64,000 nucleotides of DNA from Dryococelus australis (Eukaryota; Arthropoda; Insecta; Phasmatodea; Phasmatidae). Positions within the stretch are counted from its first letter, which is position 1; each line of letters begins with the position of its first letter. Under the pieces are notes generated by a model. It was not told the DNA's origin. It ran no database searches and saw nothing but the letters and a program-made list of their open reading frames with translations. The position numbers were made by a program, and so were the translations under genes. Of the stretch, positions 10,178 to 20,402 are shown piece by piece. The stretch lies in the NCBI GenBank assembly GCA_029891345.1, contig CM057009.1, forward strand, positions 233,855,178-233,919,177, written 5' to 3'.

Positions 10178-12350
10178 ATTCGCCTCCTCTCTGCTGCGAC
10201 TGAAGCTCATCCTTGAGGTAATGGAAAGGCATGTTCTCTTGTACAACAATTTAGCTATTTCTCAATGGCCTCCGTGTGAGCAAGATGAGATAAAAACTAA
10301 TCTCTGAGGAGAGATGGAAGACGACCTGGCTAGGGGAACCTCGCTTTTGGTTCAGTAATCCAAGGTACAGAGAGATGCATATGATTGCATCTACTCAGGT
10401 GGAAGTGTCTGGCACTTGCTGCAGGCACTGCCTTGTGTCTGTTTCCCTCCGGCACTCCACTCGACTAACTTTCTGCAAAAAGGAAGGGCCATAACCAATC
10501 CCCTTGGGAAGAAGAGTGTTTCTCCCTTTACTATCCACCATTGCAAGCAATCAAACAGATATCCGTGCACAGAGTCAAAGCATTCTCCGTGTGTTCGGAT
10601 ATCCAATAGTTGTGTAGAGGAAGAATGTTATGCCCGACTTGTGCTGTCTAGCAGCCTGAAACAAAAGCATATTTTCGCATGTCGCAGTCACACTTCTTCT
10701 CGGCCATCGCTTTCGGAGGTATGGTGGAACGGACAGAAAATTACTTTGCGGGAATGCAGAGCTATCCCCTCAACAGCAATTTTCTTTCCTCCATACTTCT
10801 GTAAAGAACACCACTCTAGGCTCAGCAACATTGTGTGCTGTTCCCATCGTAAGGAATTTGACCGCCTTCCTAGCAGCTGGGACGGGTTGAAGGTTGTTCA
10901 CATCACAGGTGGCGTCTAAACACACTCTTACTCTACCCCCTACAAAACAAGAATAAATAAGGGAACACTCACTGTCTCGCTCGGACGCACATTGCTGTTC
11001 CTATCTCGCTTTCTCTCGCTCCTAGGGATAAGAAATGGATACCTGAGCATCTAGCTGGTATTGGGAAACGCTCCGTCGATTTCTCGAATTGCAATGCGTG
11101 TTTTCTTGTCTGCATTTTGTTTCTTTTTCTATTCGGTATCCCGGCGGTGTGACTCGTGGGCCTCATCTTATTAGAGCGTGCAATCCCAAACTTATGTTTA
11201 CTTGGTGACTCAATACAAACATGAGATCTGCATGCAAAAAATTCGACTGGGGAGGAAATGTCATTCTACATACTATCCTGTAAAAATTTGCGTCACCATT
11301 TTTACACTTCACTTTTCTAATCCTGCAGCACTGCTTTGGCCGTATACACAGAAGTTTGTGTAAGTTTCCCTGGTGTCACACATTAGGCTATGTTTGCATC
11401 TGTACTATTCACAAGCTAAGGGTTTTCCAGTGAGCCGAGCGCTTTCTGACTCGTCTCCTGGCTATGGACTTCTTGTAGAGTGAAGTGGCGGGGTTATAAA
11501 CATACACAAACGTATTTACCACTACACCAAATAATAGAGAATTAGAAGAGAAAAAAATGACCCTTTAAATAATATTATGGTTCAGAATTATTTTATGATA
11601 TTCTCGCAGCCTTACTCTTATAAAGTCTGCAGCTGCTCGCTGAAATGAATTTAACACATAATTTAGAAAATTGATTCCTTTAACGTAATCAGCAAACATG
11701 GCACTGAAAAAAAAATTATTAAAATAAGTGGCTCTCTTCCCATCATCCTCTCTCACAGCTTCGGTCTTTGGTTGTGTTTAGAAGCTTCCCTACTCATTTA
11801 TTATACAGTCACACAGATATCAGAGAGAAATGAAAAAGCTAAGGTGAAGATACATATAGTTTTTATATTTTAACAACTAAGATGTTCTGTAAATGTCAAA
11901 ACAGATATACAACACACCAAGCTGTTAACTGATTCGTCATTCTGAGAGCTGTAATCGTCTTTTCGTAACACTTATCGACGTGTCGAAGAACATACACGCT
12001 ACTCTATCTAACAGCAACTGTTGTATCACTGGGGTAGAGTGCGGACGTGCACTGATCAACAAAATGTAGCATGGGAGACAGCTAACTAGCTAACACTTGC
12101 ATTACTGCGTGGGCATCGGTTGACACATTGCTGCTTGCTGGGGCGCCCCCGTATCCTTGGAAGTATGTGTGGGGGTCGCAGCCACTGGAATTCAGCAGGT
12201 AGCAGCCATGGGGTCTCCTTGTACTGCCCCGTTGAGACTAGGACATGGCAGGCACATGGCAGCTGGACTCGATGCTGCAGCCTGCTGGGTGCTGCTGTGT
12301 TACCTCGTGGTGAACAGCTGGCGGTGTCAGTGGCTGACTGACGAAGAGTG
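10178..12350. other. Element B interior, left part, no recognised domain
   Basis: Interior sequence between the left LTR and the gag side. The longest frame is 167 codons on the plus strand (10416-10919). It is Cys/His/Ser-rich with no domain I know, and opposite in strand to the element. No reverse transcriptase, RNase H or integrase motif was found on either strand. It may contain unrelated sequence that replaced pol. Confidence 0.5.
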
Positions 12351-12353
12351 CTG

Positions 12354-13565
12354 CTAGCTCCAGGTGGCTGTGTGGGGTACAGCAGGAGAAGCAGCTAGCT
12401 TTTCCACAATGGTAGGCTGGGACAGTTGTGTGGAGGGTGGTGACAGACTCGCCTCACCAGCTGACGGCAGGTCCTCTTCGACAATGTGGTTTGTAGCTTT
12501 CTCCCTGCTGAGATGGGAAATCCCCATGGTTGGCTGGGCTGCATCTGATGTTCTGGGTGCTCGTTCTGGCAGTGAGTGCAGCGTCTCGGAACCAGGAACT
12601 GCGCTGGCGATGCCCTCGGTGTAGGTCTGAAACTGGGTGGTGGTGTGGCATCCTGCCTGTTCTCCCTCACGTCCATGGCAGATCTCCGGGCTCTCGTTCT
12701 CAAATCTGTTGGATATGGACAAAGCACAGTTTTAAGGCATTACACAAGGAGTAACTTCATCAGAATTAGTAACTAAAATTCTGGAGGAGTGCTCCTCAGG
12801 TTCGACCTATTTTTATACGGGGTGTTGCCCTTTGGGCTGCGTCGCTCTGGATATTGTAAGATGGCAGTCTGCTTTTGAGTGTAGACTGAACTACGAGGAT
12901 GTCTACATGATATGGGTTCACCATGACCTTGGTGGTGAATAGGTCCGATGCAGGTTGCTGGACCTCGTGGATGTTGGTTGGTCGGGTTGCTGCCCTCGTC
13001 GATGGTTCCTGGCTGGCAATGCTGGCTTGAGTGGCAGGTGCAGTCCATTGTGATACAGGCTCTGGCTGTGCTGACAATCTGGCAGAACTGACTGACTGAG
13101 TTCTTCCGATGCCGGCAGTCAGGCCGAGTCACTATTAGCTCATTCTCTGGTCTGCGGAACGTCTCCAGGAAATCTCCGTTGTACTTGGAGTCCACTTCTC
13201 AAAGTGCTTTGTGAACTTCCGACGAAACTCGGTGGGGGTGGACGGTACAGTCCTAACTGAAGTTTCCACATTCCTCACATTAAGGACATGGGTCCTAATG
13301 GGTTCTACGAAGTAGCTTGTCATTACCTGTGGCCCTCTCTCATCCTGCCTGATGGGTGGAGACTTCTGTACCTCCTGGCAGGTAGATGGAGTGTTTCATT
13401 CCTTGTCGTCATTTGATGGGTCGGGAGGTAATGGTGGCTGTTCATACTGGGTAGTTTTGACATCGGACTCTCTAAGTAGCTTCTTATGGCGTGTAATGCA
13501 TCGAGTTTGACTCCTAGTATTTTGTGTCGATTGGCTTGTGGTGGGTTTGTATCCCTAGTTTTCAA
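12354..13565 (-). pseudogene. Element B, Gag-downstream Pro/Ser/Thr-rich region
   Basis: Several overlapping minus-strand frames follow the Gag in the same direction. They are rich in Pro, Ser, Thr, Arg and His (for example VRTVPSTPTEFRRKF and a RCTHCQNEHPEHQ patch). The position just after Gag is where a protease or pol start would lie, but I see no DTGA-like protease motif. It is best described as decayed element coding sequence of unknown identity. Confidence 0.35.
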
Positions 13566-13568
13566 GTT

Positions 13569-14267
13569 TCAGAAGTTGCAATAGCATTTGTGTGTTGTCG
13601 GGATGAACTTTGGGTTGTTTCGACCCGACTGTGGTGAGTCGCAGCACACATGTTGGGTATCCTTTTTCCGTGTGCTTGTGACCCTGGGTGCGGTGCCGAA
13701 AGGGGGTGGGTGCGACTTTGTCGGCTTCCCTTCTCCCCTCTCCTTGTATGGCATAGCAGAGAGATATGGCGGCAGGTTGTCAATCAGCTGGCTTGTTTTC
13801 CTTTTATTCGCCAGTAGGCAGTCAGTCTCAGCCTGCTCTGTGAAATGTTGTTCCGTTTCCAGGACTCGATGAATGATTTCCTCTACATATGCGGTCTTCA
13901 GAGCTATCAGAAAATTCTGTAAGTGTGGCAACAATAGACGCATGATCTGCCATATACACCCGTCTTTGTTCCCATCAGAAAATATTCTCCGGTACATCTG
14001 TTCCTTTCTCCTTACAAAGATTTTGGCATCATCCCCTGGTTTCAATTGCTGACTGTATAATTCAGTTGTGAGATGCGCGACTACCTCTTCTTCAGTGAAA
14101 TGCTGTGCCAAATGGGTGCTGAGCTGCTCCCAGTTCGCTACAAATTCCCAGTAGACATACCACCAATCGAGGGCCTTTCCTTTCAGTCCGATCTGGGTGC
14201 GAAAAACCCAGTGTTTCTCAGGAATCTCTTGAATATGGAATTCCCACTCACATTCGTTGATAAACAT
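13569..14267 (-). pseudogene. gag: Element B Gag, capsid-like domain
   Basis: A 232-codon minus-strand frame with the layout of a Ty3/gypsy Gag. An entry motif (INECEWEFHIQEIPEKHWVF) is followed by the conserved LKGKALDWW. Next comes a helical stretch with TEEEVVAHLTTELYSQQL, then GDDAKIFVRRKEQMYRRI, and finally a basic Pro-rich tail (YKERGEGKPTKSHPPPFG) with a Cys/His patch. Its role in living relatives is to assemble the particle and bind RNA. It lies between the primer-binding site and the Pro-rich region of element B, as expected for gag. The element is a fossil. Confidence 0.75.
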
Positions 14268-14466
14268 GCAGGGATTCTCGTGCGGCCTCGCTGCAAACTC
14301 TGCAAGTTGAGATTATCCGTTGTAGCTAGCTTGGCTGTGAGTTGAAATAGGCCCATAGTTTGAAGGTGGGTGCTCTGTGGATTGTTTACAAGCCTCACAC
14401 TGGTAAACTAGGCTAGGTCTGTTTATCGGCTCGTCGGGATTTCCAATACAGGAGTGGTGAAAAATT

Positions 14467-14797
14467 CTAGCTGCAGAGAATGCATCGTACCAAATGGATC
14501 CGTCGTCCCTGGCAAGTTACCCAGTTGCAGTATGTGATTTTCCTGGTACAACAGACCTCACACTGGTACTGTAAACCAACGGTGTAATGTGGCTCGTCTG
14601 CCCAGCCGAGGCAGATGTAATGGTACCAAAGGTGGCAATGGATACATTGTATGCAGGTGAATTTCCAATTTGGCCTCTTCAATCTCGGGCTTGCTACTGG
14701 TTTTGTGTGACATGATGACTGCTAATGACTGTGTGGGCGTCACAGGGTGTTTTCTGTGAGAGCACAAAGCCTGACTGTTTCTGGGCTCCGTAGACAT
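14467..14797 (-). pseudogene. PHD-like zinc finger at the Gag 5' side of element B
   Basis: The minus-strand peptide has FTCIQCIHCHLWYHYICLGW and later QYQCEVC. This gives Cys pairs, a WYHxxC core and a closing CxxC, which is the order of a PHD-type or related cross-brace zinc finger. Upstream is an EPRNSQALCSHRKH stretch. It sits between the primer-binding site and the capsid-like part of Gag, so it was probably an N-terminal Gag module or a separate small protein. PHD fingers often read histone tails; a targeting role here would be inference only. Confidence 0.45.
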
Positions 14798-14857
14798 GGA
14801 GTTAGCGGTCGTGTCTGGCTAGTCCATACAGCCTCATGCAACTTCGCAGGTCATGGA

Positions 14858-14873
14858 CCCACATTGGGCGCCA
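14858..14873 (-). promoter_or_regulatory. Primer-binding site of element B
   Basis: TGGCGCCCAATGTGGG on the minus strand, 8 bases inside the inner edge of the right (5') LTR. TGG-starting, tRNA 3'-end-complementary sites are the rule in Ty3/gypsy elements. I do not assign the tRNA. Confidence 0.65.
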
Positions 14874-16620
14874 GAAAAAGATGGTTGGTTCTGCTCCTTC
14901 GACTTGACGTGTGACGTGCCAGGAATAAATACTTACGAGTCTGCCTCAGCAGATGACGTCCCAATCTTTTTGACTAGAAGTAGAGCCAGGCACTTCTATA
15001 TATGGAGGGTTTCAGTTCTGCCTGGGGACGGGTGTCTACCCATTATACAAAACTGGCCGGATTGCTTTACAGCAGGGCACAAAATCAGGTGTGGGCAACA
15101 CAATTCGGTGTTTAGGTGTGACTGATGCTTTGATTATACCTGGACGATGGTTTGCTGGAGCAGTGTTACATAGGCGAGTGCTGGTATATTTACAGTGTAC
15201 CAAGTTGTCAAGCATTGAGGCTTGGGCAGTGGAGCAGTGTGCACTATGGCGGGAACCAAATATACGATTGCTGGTGTTGGTGGCTGTTCTGGTTGACTCA
15301 AGTGTTCAGCTACCCACCAAGGGTACTCCATTGGGCCGGTTTTATTTTGAGGACTGGATAGATCTATTGTAATGGCGACTTCCACGCAGTCCTGAAGATG
15401 TCTTGAGTGCTTGTGCCTGAGCTTGAGGTCATAAGCTAGCTATCTGCAACACTAGGAGGGGGTTGATATTTGTGTGATCAGCCAGAACCCAAGAGACTCT
15501 GTCTCACCTCTTCCTTGAGACCCCTTTGCTTGGAATAGAGCATCGGGAGATGGACTTGCCCTACTGCTACTCTACTAAAACGGCAGGCTCCTCGTGAGCC
15601 GGGTGCTGATGGACAACCTATTCCCAAATTTGGCAGAGACTGCAGTCGACGAGGGAAGTCGGGCCTCACATTGCCTAATTTCGCACACAGGTGTCTGGCC
15701 CTGTCCCAGTTGTTCAAACGCAGGGGACATCAGACTCTCTCTCTCTCTGTGTCTGTCTGTCTCTCTTTATTGATGGAGACTACAGTGGAGAGTCCAACAA
15801 ACACTGAGCCAACAAGCAGTTTTCAGGATAATGTTCTTATGAGGTTCTGTCTTTACTTCAATCCCAAGGGGTTGATGGGAAGGGCGGCCAAAGCTAATGC
15901 ATGTGGGTGAAAGTTTGTGTTTGACTCGTTTGAGTTAAATATCTCAGGATTACCTGTGGAATTGTTTCATGAGGGTAACTACATAAAAGTGCTACATCTA
16001 CAGCAAAAAAACTCAGGTTATAGATTTGACCCACATTTTATTTCAGTAAAGGAAGTAAACACATGGTGAATGCACCCTAGCTCCTGGTCAATGGCACGAA
16101 TATCAGCCAGAAAGGTAGAATACACTGTTAGGGTGACCGGTAGAGGCATTCAGTGTGCCAACAGGGGAATGCTGGGTGTGATGCTGAACTTCTAAGTAAT
16201 CAACTCTTGCATTGTTTTGCCTAGAAAATGTGTGCAATGATGTAACATAATAACACTGACACATAGCAGGGTAACTAAGTAAGGACATGACTGGATGAGT
16301 CCTGACGACTGTGAGGGTAGGTCCACTACAGATATGTTCATATGCCGCAGGGCGAACATGTTTTAGCAAGGTTTGTAGCTGAGAGACAGCTTAACTAACA
16401 TAACCTAACCCTATCGTAAGCAAAGCTTAATGATAAAACAGGATGTAGAGTTAGTGTCCCAGCTACACATGCTGGAGACTATAGCAATGTGGTCGGTTCT
16501 GAGCGACTGGCAATAGAAGCGAAGACTGGTCTAAGCAAATCTTAAAGGATGGAGGCAGGTCAGATCCGAGTAACCAGTACTAGAGTTCTGAAGACTGGTC
16601 AAGAGACACTGGCTCTTTCC

Positions 16621-16629
16621 CCTTTTATA
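16621..16629 (-). promoter_or_regulatory. TATA box, element B right LTR
   Basis: TATAAAAGG on the minus strand in the 5' LTR, where it would have driven element transcription toward lower coordinates. Its equivalent in the left LTR is at 9796-9804. Confidence 0.55.
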
Positions 16630-16805
16630 AATAATTTGGGCCTCTGCCCGATGCTGATTGGCGGCTGCCACTATGGCAAGGGATGGTCACAGAATGGGGA
16701 ATAGCGATTCCATGACTTGCCTCTGTAATGTCACCGGCCAGCTGGAAGGGATGCAAAACAAATGACAAACTACATTCCTACTACTAGAGCTCTCTAGCAG
16801 GGCTC

Positions 16806-16890
16806 TAGTAACCCTGTTTAGATGCAACTAGTTCCTTTACTCTCTCTAGAAGGGAGTAAAGGAACTAGTTGCATCTAAGCAGGGTTACTA
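16806..16890. repeat. 37-bp fold-back inverted repeat
   Basis: The left arm 16806-16842 begins TAGTAACCC and the right arm 16854-16890 ends GGGTTACTA. They are reverse complements over 37 bases with one mismatch and an 11-base loop. The homologous place in the left LTR (about 9985-10022) has only one arm, so the second arm arose after or during insertion of this copy. Confidence 0.95.
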
Positions 16891-17047
16891 GGTTCGGTGA
16901 ATAAAACAATTTCAAGGCAGGCAGTATAATGTTACATTATTTTGGGGCAAATGAAAATGCATACTTCCGTCTCCTGGCTAAACTGAACTAAGGATGGAGC
17001 GGAAGTTGTTTAATCTCCATTGTTGAAAAAGACATTATGCATCAACA

Positions 17048-19346
17048 TATTGGACTTTGTTGTTTATATGCAAATGTTTCAGCAGGTAATGTGTGGATTT
17101 AATATAATTTTTATTATATTTCATTGTTTTCGAGGATTTTAATGTTATCGTTCTGTAATATAACACCAGCAAGTGTTGCATAGTTCCACTAAGCAAAAAT
17201 ACAACTAATGTACTCCTGATAAGATACCTACGAACAGTTTGTAAGTAAAAAACAACATTGTGAAACTGGCCTAAATGTAGTTAAGAACCGTAAAACACTA
17301 GGCAATTTACAACAAAAGTTCATGTTTTGTGTATGAAAATCATTTCAGCATTAAGTAAATGTGTTTACTCACCATAATTGCACTTGCCTATTGCATAACA
17401 CTGAAATGTTTATTTTAAATGTGGTGCTTCTAAGGCCAAGGCAAGCCGAGCAATAGCCTTTATGTTTTATAAAATCTTTGTGGTTTACACTGTACTGAAT
17501 CGCAGCACAAAGTATACAATAAATTATACAAGACAAGCAGGTTCAATTCAAATTTATTTTAATTAGACCCTAGAAGCATATTACTAAATTTTACAGTTAG
17601 TTAATGTTGTTTACAATATAACAAGACAGTCACAAGACAAGTAATTAAATAAAACTCGAAGGTGCCTTTTAAATACATTCTTTGGATTTAACATAAATGC
17701 CAGTACCTTAAAGCTGTGTATTTCAACATTAACAACATGTGCAATAATCACTCAAACTTTTATAACAAATGCAGAGTGGTATTTAAAGAATAGTGTAACT
17801 CAGCAATGGGCTGACCACACCATTTAATTACCATGCACTAATGTGCATAAAATATTACGTGGCTTTGGAAAAAGTCCATTAATTAAAAATGAAAATTGAG
17901 GCAATTACGATAACACTTCCACCGATCATTTGCTAGTTTATTTAACCTTGATACTTAAGGCAAAATATACAATAAAATTAATTCAGAAAATGTGAAATCT
18001 TTCAACACTCGTAATTAATATTAGATGAATAGCATTTTCCCTGTGTTCTTGGCAATAATGTGTATAGTTCTTATCTCTTTATAGGGGCTGTACATGTGCC
18101 ACATTCCCCTTTCCCCAGACCGTTTGTCCAGCCGAGCACTACACCGCCACCACAGCAGGGATGTGCACTCTGCAGATGTGCAGAGCGCACCGAGTGTTCA
18201 TAGTGCGCAATGAGTACAAGGTTAACCTAAGGCACACCGGGGTAGCATAAACGGCGCCTGCCCAAAAGAGTAGCAGGACTCCGCAAGGTGGAGTGATATG
18301 AAAAGAAAACCTTTACAATGCACAGGGCTTATGGCTAATGCCATCATAGTTGTTATTTGTTATGGCAATAAAGAGTATATTGTGTTGTTCATTTTGTCCT
18401 GCCTGTGTTGTGTGCATTCTCTGCAAATTTTTTTCATTTCGATGGTACGCTGTAGCCATATTCTTTTCACCAGTGCTATGTATATCATCCAGGATCAATT
18501 TGTAATTTAATACATCACATAATATTAAGTTTTTATCAGGCAAAGCAGGAGTTTAGGTTTCATACAGGAAGTAGTCCCCACCTTGGCACGCAAGCCAGCC
18601 TTCACCTGCTCTTGCTCCGGAGTGGGAGTTCAATAAGCGTCTGACATCCAAGAGGGTGGTTGAATGTGGAAACACGAGCTCCATGTTTCCCACACACTGG
18701 GTAGAATGCATCTTCTTGGGACTTATTACTTCACTACAATAGTATAATACTTCAGTAACTGTTTCGTTCTCACCACCCGTTATGCCACCCATACTTACCA
18801 ATAGTTTGCATCGTCCGGGGAAGCTTAAGTTTTCTGTAAATTTTCTGCATGACGCAAATCAGTTTTACAGTGTTACCGCGATGACCAGTTCACATCATCT
18901 CAGAATATTTTAAGTGCCTCCCTGAGAGTAGTGTTAAGTAAACCTAATAAATACCTTGAGAACTCATCCGCGCATTTCGGTCACAGCAAGGTGTTAATGG
19001 GGATGGACCCTAACAATACCCGCATTCAGTGCAAGTGTGTTAAACAGGACTCGATGTAAGGATGTATAAGAGTAATTGTACCATATCAGTACGGGCGTGT
19101 GGGTATCCTTGGTAATCCACATCGCGAGACTTCAGAGTAATTAGCAATTTATCGCCAAAACGTCACTGCAGGAGCACGATGTGCAATCATACAATGGGTT
19201 ACCATTTAATAAACGCCCAGCAATAGCATCTCTTCAGCCTTACCTCTTAACTGTGGAAAGGCAAAGTTCAACAATTCCATGGAAATTTTCGTCTAGGCAT
19301 ACAGCCAAAAAACATGGTGTCGCATTGACAGCACTGGTGCTTAGTC
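17048..19346. other. AT-rich non-coding stretch
   Basis: About 2.3 kb outside element B with no transposon domain and no convincing gene apart from the weak frame at 18553-18801. A short GC-richer patch at 18110-18300 stands out but matches nothing I know. Confidence 0.6.
18553..18801 (-). CDS. Unrecognised open frame, possible exon
   Basis: An 82-codon minus-strand frame with mixed, protein-like composition (for example VTEVLYYCSEVISPKKMHS and a VFPHSTTLLDVRRLL stretch), in otherwise blank AT-rich sequence. The frame continues a few codons upstream of its first ATG. A GTAAGTATG splice-donor-like sequence lies at its 5' end (about 18791-18799). That would suit an exon upstream rather than this frame. 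I do not recognise the protein. It may be a host exon fragment, element debris or chance. Confidence 0.2.
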   Translation of the reverse strand: MVSMGGITGGENETVTEVLYYCSEVISPKKMHSTQCVGNMELVFPHSTTLLDVRRLLNSHSGARAGEGWLACQGGDYFLYET

Positions 19347-20320
19347 CAGTGGCGTCTCGTTAGGGCTAGCAAGGCAAGCAGTGCTTGCCCAGACAATGCT
19401 ATATTTAAAATAAATATTAAATTCTAACTTATATTTACTTTATGGTAATTTTTCACTCATGTGGTACACACACTACTCAGGAAACAATACTGTACATTAT
19501 AAGAAAACAACTCGTTGGCTAGTAAAACCAAGACGTTTGGAAGTGCTGTAAGTATTGCTTTCAGCAGGTAGGCGGTCGTACTGGTTTCCCGGCCGATGGA
19601 GTGGAGGAAGGGTAGGAAGACTGCCCAGTGAGGAGTGGGGGCTTATGGCTGCATCAACCTGTGTTAGAAACTACGATGGTAGTGCTTTCTTCACCGAACT
19701 AAAGCAGACACAGCCGAAGCTGGCCTATTCGCAGGTAGTTGGCGCGGTGTAGTTTACAGTAACTAGATCGATTCGTGGGCAAGTTCGCGGCCACAACATG
19801 CATCATATTGTTTATATTTAATTTAGTTTTGTGCTGAGAATGTTATACATATTCGTACGCGATATCTACCATACATAAAAATTATAAAATTACCACATGA
19901 GATTGAGAACCGAGTATATAGAATGAGTGCAACAGAAACATGGGGGTGTAAGTGTGGTGTGTGAGGATTACGAGTGAAGCATTTTTCCAGCAGTGCTTTC
20001 ACTTTTCAGGAAATACGTCAAATCTTAAAATAGGGTAGGCTGACACCTGAACTTACGATCTCGACAACACGCAAGAAAGGTAATTTTGTACATCATTTCC
20101 AGGAAAATGTTTATCTGAAACACTCGTGGTTAGCTGGATGTAACAGCCTAAACAAACTGTTTTGCTGGCCATGTTTATTGTTTGCAAAGGATGTTAACAC
20201 ATTGACTGCAACTGGGTATTGTGACCTTAACAACCTGTGCAATGTTGTTCAAAAACACGAGCATTCTGAAGTTCACATAAATTCGTTTTTGTGTCTTAAA
20301 GAATTTGGTAAAAATAGAGT
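19347..20320 (+). mobile_element. hAT-type transposon, 5' end with TTF-type zinc finger, truncated
   Basis: The terminal sequence starts CAGTGGCGTCTCGTTAGGGC, a typical hAT-style CAGTGGCG end. A plus-strand frame with TTF-type finger features (about 19965-20320) has, in order, PELTISTTRKKGNF, HSWLAGC, LFCWPCLLFAKD, YCDLNNL, HEHSEVHINS and LKEFGKNR. This matches the N-terminus of ZMYM1/hAT-like transposases, which bind the element ends. The frame is open from 20034 to 20402. Upstream it is interrupted by one in-frame TAG at 20031-20033. Similarity stops near 20320, and no catalytic RNase H-like part or matching right terminal repeat was found. The copy is therefore a 5' fragment and inactive. 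Confidence 0.7.
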
Positions 20321-20402
20321 TTACTGCTTTCCATCTTTACACAAACGAATAATATTTTTTCCTGTCTACACTTCTGTACAAACAAAATTGCTCCATATGT
20401 GA

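Larger units (their letters stand above)
8063..17047 (-). mobile_element. Long-LTR Ty3/gypsy-like element B, gag-bearing, pol not seen
   Basis: Two direct copies of a roughly 2.1-kb sequence (8063-10177 and 14882-17047) flank a 4.7-kb interior. Both run TG to CA, and by eye are roughly 80 percent identical with indels. Minus-strand signals agree with an LTR element: a primer-binding-site-like TGGCGCCCAATGTGGG just inside the right copy, a purine run just inside the left copy, a TATA box and a polyadenylation signal in both copies, and a Gag on the minus strand. I find no reverse transcriptase, RNase H or integrase in the interior, so it was either non-autonomous or has lost pol. The LTR divergence points to an old insertion. 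It is broken. No target-site duplication was convincing. Confidence 0.75.
14882..17047 (-). repeat. Element B 5' LTR (right copy)
   Basis: Right copy of the 2.1-kb direct repeat, with TATAAAAGG on the minus strand (16621-16629) and AATAAA downstream (16037-16042). Compared with the left copy it carries a (CT)n-rich insertion near 15737-15770 and a fold-back duplication at 16806-16890. The identity of roughly 80 percent is an eye estimate. Confidence 0.75.

Noticed and set aside
12120-12357. Plus-strand Cys/Trp/Gly-rich frames
   Set aside because: GC-rich chance frames inside element B, opposite to its coding strand.
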